Counted from the first letter of the stretch, positions 44,165-52,080 are shown. The stretch is 64,000 nucleotides of DNA from Persicirhabdus sediminis (GCF_016595495.1 NZ_JAENIM010000021.1:124001-188000); one strand, 5' to 3'. Notes: a model not told the origin generated them from the sequence alone. Translations and numbers: made by a program.

Positions 44165-45026
44165 GCGACGCCAAATCCGCGAAACTGCCATTCAGTACCT
44201 ATATTGTGCTGACCTCGAAGGAGGAGCCGCAGCCGAAAACCTCGAAGAAACATTCTGGCAAATTGCCCAAGAATCAAATATTCGCAAACTGGCTCTCGCC
44301 AAAAACAAAGCCATCCAGCACATCACTCAAGGACGTCCTGGAAGAATTGAAAAATTTGTAGCTCGCCAGCCAGAAGCACAATCATTGCTCGGCAGCTATA
44401 CTGACTACGCCGTATTCAACGGCATCCTCGTCAAACTCACTGAAGGGGAAAGCAAACTCAGCACATGCCTCGATCGACTCAGCCAGCTGGCTAAAGACGA
44501 AGACGAACAAGCTGAGTTTGAAGAAATGCTCGAAGAAGTTTTTGTGCTCAACCACAGCCTGCAAAATAGCCGTAAAGAATGGCACAAGCAGTGTGAAGAT
44601 TTTCCTGAACTGAGCGGAAAACTGCAAGCATGCACCGCCGCCATCGTCCAACTTGGCCGCATTTCTGAGCGCCTCGATATCGTCGAATTCCCAGAAAAAC
44701 AGCCAGGACATCCAGCCACTAGCCACATCGAAAGCTCATCAGAAGAGCTGCAGGGACTGCGCCGCGAAGCTGGCAAAATGATCAAAGGTGTGCTCGATAA
44801 TAAAGAGACACTCGACGCAAAACTCTCTGAGTGCATCGAGAACTTCTCACCTGAGCGTATCGACCCGATCGACCGCGCCGTGATGCGCCTTGCTGTGTAC
44901 GAACTACTGAACTGCCCAGACGTTCCACGCGCCGTTGCCATCAACGAGGCTATTGAAATCGCTCGCCGATTTGGCTCCAGCCAGTCAGCCAGATTTATCA
45001 ATGGTGTGCTCGATGCGGTAAAATAA
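44157..45026 (+). CDS. nusB: Transcription antitermination factor NusB, enlarged
   Basis: 289 residues from MLKRRQIRETAIQYLYC. The frame is open upstream inside ribH, but the ATG at 44157 fits the family and overlaps the ribH stop by eight bases. The N-terminal NusB helices (about 1-30) and the C-terminal half (about 215-289, ERIDPIDRAVMRLAVYELL to FINGVLDAV) are normal. Between them lies an insert of about 130-150 residues, rich in charged residues and Gln, that doubles the usual 140-residue length. NusB binds boxA RNA with NusE (S10) for rRNA antitermination. ribH-nusB is a common operon. Confidence 0.9.
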   Translation: MLKRRQIRETAIQYLYCADLEGGAAAENLEETFWQIAQESNIRKLALAKNKAIQHITQGRPGRIEKFVARQPEAQSLLGSYTDYAVFNGILVKLTEGESKLSTCLDRLSQLAKDEDEQAEFEEMLEEVFVLNHSLQNSRKEWHKQCEDFPELSGKLQACTAAIVQLGRISERLDIVEFPEKQPGHPATSHIESSSEELQGLRREAGKMIKGVLDNKETLDAKLSECIENFSPERIDPIDRAVMRLAVYELLNCPDVPRAVAINEAIEIARRFGSSQSARFINGVLDAVK

Positions 45027-45157
45027 TCGATACATCAGTACACATTAACCCCTAAATTTCTGTACTAGCAGGCATTGCCGCTTGCCGCATGGTATCTTGC
45101 GTGATTGGATAATGGCACTAAATATTAACCCATCTTCCAGCACTTTTACTAAGAACT

Positions 45158-47305
45158 ATGAGCCAAGCGATAGAATTTTTCGGACTTGAAAATCTGAGCC
45201 AAAAAGGAGCCCTGATCATCCCAGGCCGCCTAGATTTTCACGAAGTTCTCCAGCTGGAAAACAAACTCGCAGACCGCCAGATCACCTGGCTGTGCGAGGA
45301 AAACATCTCACTCGAGTTCACCGAGCAGGCATTTCTAGAAGCCGAGCAGCGCAATGTGCTCGCCTTCTCGCTCGACGACGACCCGCAGCTCGTCGGCAAA
45401 AAACTAAAGGAATCACTCGCCAACAATGGCGTGATTATTTTCCTAGCTGGCCAGGCACGCACCCACCGCGGTGACATTTCACCAGTACCGGCCAGCCACC
45501 TGCAGTTCCTCTGCAAACTGGGCCTGCCAATTCACGCGCTCTCCTGCCACATGGTGGAAGAAAATGCCTTATGCACAGATATTCTGCGCAACCTGCCCAA
45601 GGCCATCATCAGCCTCAGCGTGGAAATTCCAGCCAAGCAAGCGAGCCCAGCTAGCTGGCGCGAAGCTCTGGTACTTGGCGACGAACGCAACTACTCGTCA
45701 CGCTCATTTTTAGAAGGATCGCTGACGCTCAACCTGCTAGCTGGCCTGAAAAAACACGGCAGCACCAGCTCCATCACAGATGGCACGGATGACTCCACGC
45801 TCAGCTACGATAAGATTTTAGGTGCCGCCATCGCGCTCTCTCAGATCATCAAGCAAGAGACCAAAAAGAAGCGCGTGGCCATCATTCTGCCTCCCGGCAA
45901 AGGTGGTCTGGTAGCCAACCTCGCGGTACTTTTTGCTAATAAAATCCCGGTGAACATCAACTTCACCGCCAGCAACCGCGCCATTCACTCGTCTATTCGC
46001 CAAGCTGGCGTAGACAAATACATCACCGCGGATCCATTCATCCGCAAAATGCCACACTACCCGTGGCCGCCAAACCGCGACATCATCTACATCGAGCGCG
46101 AGCTGCCAGTCTTGAAAAAGAAAATCATCCGCTGGGTGATCCTCAGCAAGATTCTGCCAGTTCCCGTGCTTGCCAAGATGCTCGGCCTCGGCGAAGACCG
46201 CAACAACGACGAAGCCGTCTTGCTTTTCACCTCAGGCTCGTCTGGCGAACCAAAAGGTGTGCCGCTCAGCCACCGCAATGTGCTCGCCAATATTTGCCAA
46301 TTTGGCTCACGCGTCAATATGTCTAACGAGCACACCTTGCTCGGCTGTTTGCCACTATTCCACAGCTTTGGCAGCACCGTGACGCTGTGGTATCCATGTA
46401 TCGAAGGCATCAACCTAGTCACCTACCCGAGCCCGCTGGAAACCAAGCGCCTTGCCGACCTGATCGAAGCGCACCAGATCAGCCTGCTCATCAATACACC
46501 TACATTCCTGCGTGGCTACATGCGCCGCGTGGATCCAGAGAAACTCAAATCGCTCAAGCTCATCGCTACTGGCGCAGAAAAACTGCCGCGTTCGCTGGCG
46601 GAAAAATTTGCTGAGAAATTTGGCATCATGCCGATGGAGGGATACGGGCTCACCGAAACCAGCCCAGCCACCAACCTCAACATCCCAGATATGCTGGTGG
46701 ATGGCACCGGCTGCGATATCCCATCCAACAAAGCTGGCTCGGTGGGTAAACTGCTTCCCGGCATCGCCGTCAAGCTGACCAACCCAGCCAACGACAAAGC
46801 CACACCAATTAGCGAACAAGGGGTGATCTGGCTGAAAGGATCCAACATTTTCCAAGGCTACCTGAAAGATGCCGCCAAAACTGACGAAGTCATCAAAGAT
46901 GGCTGGCTCAATACCGGTGACATCGGTCGCGTCGACGACGACGGGTTCCTCTACATCGAAGGGCGCATTTCACGATTCTCAAAAATCGCCGGCGAAATGG
47001 TGCCTCACGAAACCGTCGAAGCCGCCATCAACCAGATCTACGAGCTCGATCAAGAAACCGAGCGCAAAATTGCCGTCGTTGGTGTGCCTGACGAACAAAA
47101 GGGTGAAGCCATCGTGCTCCTCAGCACTCTCTGTGGCGATACCTACCACCAGGAATGCATCGACCTGCGCTACAAGCTCATGGACATGGGAATCCCATCG
47201 CTCTGGTGCCCGCGTAACTTCATCCCAGTGGAAGAAATCCCTGTGCTCGCCTCTGGCAAGCTCGACATCAAAGGGTGCGAGCAACTGGCCCAAGAGCTCA
47301 GCTAA
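45158..47305 (+). CDS. AMP-forming acyl-CoA/acyl-ACP synthetase with degenerate PlsC-like domain
   Basis: 715 residues. The C-terminal two thirds (about 195-715) is an adenylate-forming enzyme: LLFTSGSSGEPKGVPLSH, GYGLTETSPATN and NTGDIGRVDDDGFLYIEGR. The N-terminal about 190 residues follow the PlsC acyltransferase plan (the block NNGVIIFLAGQARTHRGD corresponds to FPEGTRSRxG), but the catalytic HxxxxD is not recognisable. The whole resembles bifunctional Aas (2-acylglycerophosphoethanolamine acyltransferase/acyl-ACP synthetase), probably used to activate fatty acids for phospholipid repair. Whether the first domain is active is doubtful. Confidence 0.85.
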   Translation: MSQAIEFFGLENLSQKGALIIPGRLDFHEVLQLENKLADRQITWLCEENISLEFTEQAFLEAEQRNVLAFSLDDDPQLVGKKLKESLANNGVIIFLAGQARTHRGDISPVPASHLQFLCKLGLPIHALSCHMVEENALCTDILRNLPKAIISLSVEIPAKQASPASWREALVLGDERNYSSRSFLEGSLTLNLLAGLKKHGSTSSITDGTDDSTLSYDKILGAAIALSQIIKQETKKKRVAIILPPGKGGLVANLAVLFANKIPVNINFTASNRAIHSSIRQAGVDKYITADPFIRKMPHYPWPPNRDIIYIERELPVLKKKIIRWVILSKILPVPVLAKMLGLGEDRNNDEAVLLFTSGSSGEPKGVPLSHRNVLANICQFGSRVNMSNEHTLLGCLPLFHSFGSTVTLWYPCIEGINLVTYPSPLETKRLADLIEAHQISLLINTPTFLRGYMRRVDPEKLKSLKLIATGAEKLPRSLAEKFAEKFGIMPMEGYGLTETSPATNLNIPDMLVDGTGCDIPSNKAGSVGKLLPGIAVKLTNPANDKATPISEQGVIWLKGSNIFQGYLKDAAKTDEVIKDGWLNTGDIGRVDDDGFLYIEGRISRFSKIAGEMVPHETVEAAINQIYELDQETERKIAVVGVPDEQKGEAIVLLSTLCGDTYHQECIDLRYKLMDMGIPSLWCPRNFIPVEEIPVLASGKLDIKGCEQLAQELS

Positions 47306-47399
47306 GCCGCTGAATCTTGCCATTTTTTCTCCAGCTGGAAATCTCCTCCAGCTGGGGCACTTTCAGCTGGCGGGAAAAATCCAGCCAGCGAGCTCACCC

Positions 47400-48413
47400 T
47401 CACACGCGCATATAAACGAGGCTATGCCAGGCGATGTAGATGAAGATCATCGGCACCAGCCAGCGGCAAACACGATCGATTTTTTTGCCAATGTGTGCCT
47501 TTTCCTTCTGCGCCAAAACCGCGGTGGTGACAGCTAATATCAAAGTCACAAAAACCAATACGGTAGAGGCAAAAACAAATCCATCCATGCGTGTGATGTA
47601 GGAAATCTGCGGCATCTCTTTGCCAATGGCAAAACGATAGGCAATCAAAGTCAGCATCGACGTTGTCGCCACACCAATCTGTGGACCCGCCTTAGCCGCG
47701 TCCACCCAGAAGACAATCCACGACATCATGACGATGAAAACCAATGGGCTCATCACCTTGACGACATAATAATTCGACGAACGCTGGGCTTGCAGGTCGA
47801 CAATATATACCGAGCGTTTAGGCAGATCATCAAACAAGGCACCTTGGCCGAGCTCGACATCCCAGCCTGTGATTTCCCAGTCGGGCAGTGAGAACTTTTT
47901 GGCTAAGCCAGACGGGAATCGATCATCCTTCACAAGAACCACCGATTGGTGAGAATCGCCAGCTGCCATCATTTTGATGTAAAAGTGCTGTTTATCGAAA
48001 GGGAAGTTACGCAAATCTAGCGGCTGGGACAAATTCCCCCACACTCGCTGAATCATCAATACTTCACCATTCGGGCTCACATTGGCTTCTTCTGGCAGGG
48101 TTTTGAAAAGCTTTTGTTGGTTGGTAATCTGAATCTGCGGGTACCAAATATCACCCAGATCAACAACCACATCGTGCTCAGCGTCGTGCTTGAGCCTATC
48201 GTCCTGCCAGCGCACCATATAAGCATAGTTCACTGTGAAATTCTGTTTTGCAGAATCAATCTGCTCAATATCGATCAGCGCAAAGCGCACCCAGACTTTT
48301 ACCGGGCCGCCACCAGATTCAGGCAGGCTTTTCAGATCGTCCTGATCGAGGTCTAATGCCATCGCCGAGATGCTGGTTAACCACAAAAATAACAATACAA
48401 ATAGACGTTTCAT
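47400..48413 (-). CDS. Pentameric ligand-gated ion channel homologue
   Basis: 337 residues. Signal peptide (about 1-20), extracellular beta-sandwich domain with DIWYPQIQITN (W90 of loop A) and the diagnostic FPFDKQ (137-142), then four membrane helices: M1 (MSPLVFIVMMSWIVFWV), M2 (QIGVATTSMLTLIAYRFAIG), M3 (GFVFASTVLVFVTLILAV) and M4 near the end (WLVPMIFIYIAWHS). It lacks the paired cysteines of animal receptors, as do GLIC and ELIC. The ligand is unknown. It lies alone on the minus strand. Confidence 0.9.
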   Translation of the reverse strand: MKRLFVLLFLWLTSISAMALDLDQDDLKSLPESGGGPVKVWVRFALIDIEQIDSAKQNFTVNYAYMVRWQDDRLKHDAEHDVVVDLGDIWYPQIQITNQQKLFKTLPEEANVSPNGEVLMIQRVWGNLSQPLDLRNFPFDKQHFYIKMMAAGDSHQSVVLVKDDRFPSGLAKKFSLPDWEITGWDVELGQGALFDDLPKRSVYIVDLQAQRSSNYYVVKVMSPLVFIVMMSWIVFWVDAAKAGPQIGVATTSMLTLIAYRFAIGKEMPQISYITRMDGFVFASTVLVFVTLILAVTTAVLAQKEKAHIGKKIDRVCRWLVPMIFIYIAWHSLVYMRV

Positions 48414-48547
48414 GCACCTGCTCTAGCATTTCTATCACTAAGCTCAATCACCAAAAACTACTGCGACGCCAAAACTGCTGCCAGCAATCCACTTGACTCA
48501 CCTGCCAAACCCGCTATCAAGCGCTTAACCAATTCCCTAGAACAACT

Positions 48548-48664
48548 ATGAAAATGACCCGCCAACGCGTAGTTAATTGCACCATTGGAGTCGCTGTCGC
48601 CCTCGTGTGCACATTCATTTATTCTGTCTACATCGTGCTCGAGCTCATCGGCATCGTCGGCTAG
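48548..48664 (+). CDS. 38-residue single-span membrane miniprotein
   Basis: ATG at 48548 opens a 38-codon frame: a basic start (MKMTRQRVVN), then one hydrophobic segment (about 11-37) containing CTIGVAVALVCTFIYSVYIV and ending LIGIVG. A strong intrinsic terminator begins 34 bases after the TAG, which suggests the frame is transcribed on its own. A second in-frame ATG is at codon 3. No family recognised. It is divergent from the channel homologue with about 135 bases between the two starts. Confidence 0.55.
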   Translation: MKMTRQRVVNCTIGVAVALVCTFIYSVYIVLELIGIVG

Positions 48665-48697
48665 ACAGGAACATCAGGATTTCCCCAACCACTCACC

Positions 48698-48731
48698 AGC
48701 TCGCGTCCATCTTGGCCGCGAGCTTTTTTTT
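48698..48731 (+). terminator. Intrinsic terminator of the miniprotein gene
   Basis: AGCTCGCG (48698-48705) pairs with CGCGAGCT (48717-48724) around an 11-base loop, followed by eight T. Confidence 0.9.
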
Positions 48732-48836
48732 CTAGCTAGCTCAAATTTACATCCAGCTAGTCTATTTCTAACTAGCCAGCTAGGATGACACGCATGGATT
48801 CTGGACAGCGCGTGACGCTCATGCTAAGCCATCGAC

Positions 48837-49691
48837 ATGGCAAACATTGAAATCGTTGGCAACTATCAAGCGCAGTGGGGCGAAGGTCCAATTTGGTGGA
48901 ATGACAAACTTTACTACGTAGATATCGAAAAACACGTCGTTGTTATTTTTGATCCAGCTAGCGGTGAAGAGAAATTTCTCCCTGTAGGTGAACGCGTCGG
49001 CACCGTGGTTCCTCGCGAGTCTGGCGGTTTGGTCATCGCTGGCGACAATGGCCTGTATTTCCTCGATGAAACCACTGGCGAACTCGAACACATTATCGAC
49101 CCTGAGCCAGAGCTAGAAAATAACCGCTTCAATGACGGCAAATGCTCACCAGATGGACGATTTTTTGCAGGCACTATCAGCCTAGTGAAAAAACAAGAAG
49201 CCGCACTCTACCAGCTGGATGCCGAAGGCTCACTGCAGCACGCCTACGGCCCTGTGACCAACTCCAATGGCCTAGCCTGGTCAGCGGACGCATCCACACT
49301 TTATTACATCGACACCCCACGCCGCGCCGTCATCGCCTTTGATTACTCTGAGACCACAGGAGAAATTTCCCGCGAACGCCAAGTCATCAACACTGGCCAC
49401 ATCGACGCCTCACCAGATGGCATGACCATCGATGCCGAAGGGAAACTTTGGGTCGCATTCTGCCACGGATCATGTGTCGTGCGCTTCTGCCCAGAAACTG
49501 GATCCGAACTCCAGCGCGTCGAACTCCCCGTCATGGAAACAACCGCATGTGCCTTTGGCGGCGACAATCTCGACGAACTCTACGTCACCACCGGCATCCA
49601 CGGTAGCATCGAAGAAGAAAATGCTGGCCGACTCTACAAAATCACCGGGCTCGGCGTGAAGGGCATTCCAGCATTCGCCTACAAAGGGTAA
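48837..49691 (+). CDS. SMP-30/gluconolactonase-like beta-propeller protein
   Basis: 284 residues. Family motifs WGEGPIWWNDKLYYVDIE (metal-ligand Glu), NRFNDGKCSPDGRF, NSNGLAWSAD and ASPDGMTIDAEGKLWVAFC are present, giving a six-bladed propeller with a divalent metal at the centre. Members are lactonases, often acting on gluconolactone or related sugar acids. No signal peptide, so cytoplasmic. A terminator follows 20 bases after the stop. The neighbouring genes give no pathway hint. Confidence 0.93.
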   Translation: MANIEIVGNYQAQWGEGPIWWNDKLYYVDIEKHVVVIFDPASGEEKFLPVGERVGTVVPRESGGLVIAGDNGLYFLDETTGELEHIIDPEPELENNRFNDGKCSPDGRFFAGTISLVKKQEAALYQLDAEGSLQHAYGPVTNSNGLAWSADASTLYYIDTPRRAVIAFDYSETTGEISRERQVINTGHIDASPDGMTIDAEGKLWVAFCHGSCVVRFCPETGSELQRVELPVMETTACAFGGDNLDELYVTTGIHGSIEEENAGRLYKITGLGVKGIPAFAYKG

Positions 49692-49710
49692 AACCATCCA
49701 CTCTCAAACA

Positions 49711-49743
49711 AAATGCTCAGCTGACTCCAGCTGGGCATTTTTT
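49711..49743 (+). terminator. Intrinsic terminator of the SMP-30 gene
   Basis: AATGCTCAGCTG (49712-49723), loop ACTC, CAGCTGGGCATT (49728-49739) with one T-G pair, then TTTT. Confidence 0.9.
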
Positions 49744-49800
49744 GTGCCCTCAGGTCACGCCGAGTGCGCGGACCACTTCATTTTCCCCAGCCAGCTAGGC

Positions 49801-49940
49801 AAAAATAATGGCCGACTCTCTCACCCAAGAAAAGCCGGCCATTACAAACACAAACAATGAAAAAACCCCAATAGTTATGAATGACTATTAAGTGAACGAA
49901 ATGATTTAGGGGAAGGTAAAAACCGTTAGCTAGATATCAG
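49801..49940 (-). ncRNA. Predicted small RNA of the tandem family, copy 1
   Basis: Read on the minus strand: -10-like TATACA (49946-49951), then about 138 nt. It has a self-complementary 5' part (AGCTGATATCTAGCT), a hairpin AATAGT/ACTATT (49870-49889), the box TTTTTTCATTGTTTGTGTTT, and a terminator TAATGGCCGGCT...AGTCGGCCATTA followed by TTTTT. The one non-Watson-Crick position in the terminator stem is G-U on this strand and A-C on the other. Upstream is AGAAAAATG, shared with copies 2 and 3. Confidence 0.6.
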
Positions 49941-50072
49941 CTCGTTGTATACAAGAAGCGTCACGACTAAATCATTTTTCTAAAAAATTACGATTTGTAT
50001 ATCAGATCAAAAACGACCGTACGAACACTAGTTCTGGCACGCTAAATTTGCCCTAAAAAATCAGCTGGATCT

Positions 50073-50209
50073 AAAAAAGGATGGCCAGCTCTCTCACCCC
50101 TGAGAAGCTGGCCATCAAAACACAAACAATGAAAAAACCCCAATAGTTATGAAGACTATCAAGTAAACGAATTGAAATTTAAATAAGGTAAATCCCTTAG
50201 CTAGACATC
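50073..50209 (-). ncRNA. Predicted small RNA of the tandem family, copy 2
   Basis: Same plan as copy 1: -10-like TATACA (50217-50222), hairpin GATAGT/ACTATT, box TTTTTTCATTGTTTGTGTTT, terminator GATGGCCAGCT/AGCTGGCCATC (50080-50116) followed by a six-T run. The terminator loop carries the nested CTCA-GGGG-TGAG. Most similar to copies 1 and 3. Confidence 0.6.
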
Positions 50210-50347
50210 AGCTCGTTGTATACAAGAAGCGTCACCACCAAATCATTTTTCTAAAAAATTCCTCGCAGCCAAAAAATCACCCAAACAGGCGTACCAAACC
50301 AACTTGTGATCAGCAGATTAGCTAGATTCAGCCCGTCCAGCTGGGAC

Positions 50348-50486
50348 AAAAAAAGGCCAGCTCTCTCACCCCTGAGAAGCTGGCCCATATAACACAAACA
50401 ATGAAAAAAACCTAACAGTCTCAATGAACTATCAAGTAAACGAAATGAAGGAAGGCGAGGTATAGTCGCTTAGCTTGGTATCAGCT
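50348..50486 (-). ncRNA. Predicted small RNA of the tandem family, copy 3
   Basis: -10-like TATGAT (50494-50499). The hairpin is GATAGT/ACTGTT, which pairs on the minus strand only by G-U at two positions. The box is TTTTTTTCATTGTTTGTGTT, and the terminator is GGCCAGCT/AGCTGGCC (50355-50385) followed by seven T. Sequence between the promoter and hairpin differs from copies 1 and 2. Confidence 0.6.
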
Positions 50487-50630
50487 CGTTCTAATCATAA
50501 AGCGACACGACTAGACCATTTTTCTAAAAAATCTATATTTCCATACTAACTGGATAAACAACCGTGCAGAAGCGGTTTTTCCCACCGCCCCATCGATGAA
50601 ATATTCCAAGCGGAAAAACCATCAGGGCAC

Positions 50631-50776
50631 AAAAAGAGATGGCCAGCTCTCTCACCCCTGAGAAGCTGACCATCACAAACACAAACAATGAAAAAACCCT
50701 AATAGTTATGGGAGACTACTAAGTAAGCAAAACCAGGAGCTCAATCGAGTATGGGGAGTCGAGTGAACCACCGTGC
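50631..50776 (-). ncRNA. Predicted small RNA of the tandem family, copy 4
   Basis: -10-like TATGTA (50784-50789). The hairpin AGTAGT/ACTATT has one G-U pair; box TTTTTTCATTGTTTGTGTTT. The terminator is GATGGTCAGCT/AGCTGGCCATC (50638-50674), with a U-G pair on the minus strand where the plus strand would have A-C. T-run after it is CTCTTTTT. The 5' half is unlike the other copies. Confidence 0.6.
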
Positions 50777-50860
50777 CCTGCTGTACATAAAAAGCGCCGC
50801 AGCGAAGTTTTTTGTCTGACCAATCTATAAATACCCCAAAAGACCACAAACAAACGTGCC

Positions 50861-51379
50861 AACCAAGCCATTCAAAACGAACAGATAACAAATCCCAAAA
50901 CCGGCACCAATACAATGCCCAAGCCAGCTAGATCCTGCGACGAGAATTGGATGAAATCCCGCTAAATAATGCACGGCATTTTTTCTCCACATGACCGGTG
51001 ATTCCTTATTCCACATAGCATGCAGCTGGAAACAACTTGGGTTTTTCCGGGTTTTTCCCAGCCGCCAGCTGAGCTCACCAACCAGCTGGCAAACCACAAT
51101 CCAGCCAGCTTCCTCAGCGAGCTCGCCACCCCACCAATTCGGCAGGATCACCGCTAAATAATGCACGGCATTTTTTCGTCATACGGCAGCATTACCGCTA
51201 AATAATGCACGGCATTTTTTCTCCACACGACCGGTGAGTCCATATTCCACAAAGCATCCAGCTGGAAACAACTTGGGTTTTTCCGGGTTTTCCCAGCCGC
51301 CAGCTGAGCTCGCCAGCCAGCTGGCAAACCACAATCCAGCCAGCTTTCTCAGCTTTCACCATGCTAAGGAGCAAAAAAA
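50861..51379. repeat. Insertion inside the array with a 159-base direct duplication
   Basis: Between copies 4 and 5 a segment occurs twice (50960-51118 and 51196-51353), differing by point changes and a one-base indel. Its first 26 bases (CGCTAAATAATGCACGGCAT then a T-run) occur a third time alone at 51152-51177. Each head contains AATGC-ACG-GCATT followed by six T, a terminator-like mini-hairpin. No convincing gene; the frames across it do not agree between the two copies. Confidence 0.75.
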
Positions 51380-51481
51380 GGTCCAAAGGACCAAGAGATC
51401 ACAGCCCAGACCAAGGCAGGGCTGAAAGCCTAACGCAGGTCTGGGTGATCGCCCCGAAGAGATCTGAAGCCCCAAAGGGGC
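51380..51481 (-). repeat. REP-like element, copy E (diverged)
   Basis: Same three-hairpin plan as the 22.5-24.3 kb elements, with compensating changes: GGTCC-AAA-GGACC (51380-51392), CCCAGACC (51405-51412) with GGTCTGGG (51438-51445) enclosing GGCT-GAA-AGCC, and GCCCC-AAA-GGGGC (51469-51481). There is no transposase beside it. Confidence 0.75.
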
Positions 51482-51537
51482 GAGAAAAAGCGCACTAGCT
51501 AGCTATGAGTGAGCTCACCAGCGGGCTATTTGAGGGC

Positions 51538-51685
51538 AAAAAGATAGCGGCTAGATCACTCACCCAAGAGAAGCTAGCCGCTACCAAACACAAACAATGA
51601 AAAAAACCAGTAGTCAGCGATGACTCCTAGCACAAGACGTTTGCACTAAACTAAATGAAGACTCCATATCAATCACTTACTACTT
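51538..51685 (-). ncRNA. Predicted small RNA of the tandem family, copy 5
   Basis: -10-like TAGTAC (51693-51698). The middle hairpin may use AGTCA/TGACT. The box TTTTTTTCATTGTTTGTGTTT is kept. The terminator stem is quite different from copies 1-4, GGTAGCGGCTAG/CTAGCCGCTATC (51543-51585), yet fully paired with one G-U, and is followed by TTTTT. This is the best compensatory evidence that the stem, not its sequence, is conserved. Confidence 0.6.
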
Positions 51686-51810
51686 GCGTCTTGTACTAGT
51701 GAAGCGCCACAAAGCATGGTTTTGTTTAAAAAAGCATTTCTTTTTTTCCAACCTAGATTTTCCATTTATCCACGATGATTCAGGGCGCGTCTTTCCAGCT
51801 GGTTTTTGGG

Positions 51811-51968
51811 CAATAAAATGACCGGTACTCAAATAAATGAGGTACCGGCCATCCATACACACAAACAATGAAAAATCTTAACAGTCAATGACTAGACAGA
51901 TTTTAGAACTTCTTCACTGAGCGTTGGGATGATGAATAAACCCTGTCTCACGCGCGCCCAGTTTAGGT
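51811..51968 (-). ncRNA. Predicted small RNA of the tandem family, copy 6
   Basis: Most diverged copy. -10-like TATACT (51976-51981), middle hairpin AGTC/GACT, box reduced to TTTTTCATTGTTTGTGTG, terminator ATGGCCGGTAC/GTACCGGTCAT (51818-51852) with one G-U pair on the minus strand, then TTTTATTG. The remaining bases up to the glycosidase-transferase stop at 52081 show nothing further. Confidence 0.5.
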
Positions 51969-52080
51969 TCTGATTAGTATAAGCATCTGGTCATGAGAAT
52001 TTTTCATATATTGTGATTTTTTTATCAAAAAACACTAAAGGCTCGCCATAACACATGGACAATAGCTACCCGCAAGACAT

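Noticed and set aside
50706-51386. Minus-strand frames in the duplicated segment
   Set aside because: The two duplicates carry an indel that puts the shared frames out of phase, so they are not a conserved protein.
49855-51890. Six mini frames MKKPQ/MKKT/MKNLNSQ after the conserved CACAAACA (plus strand)
   Set aside because: They fall in the reverse complement of the TTTTTTCATTGTTTGTG box; peptide length and sequence are not conserved and RNA evidence favours the minus strand.
49801-52010. Integron attC array
   Set aside because: No GTTRRRY/RYYYAAC core sites, no cassette genes and no integrase; the hairpins have terminator T-runs instead.
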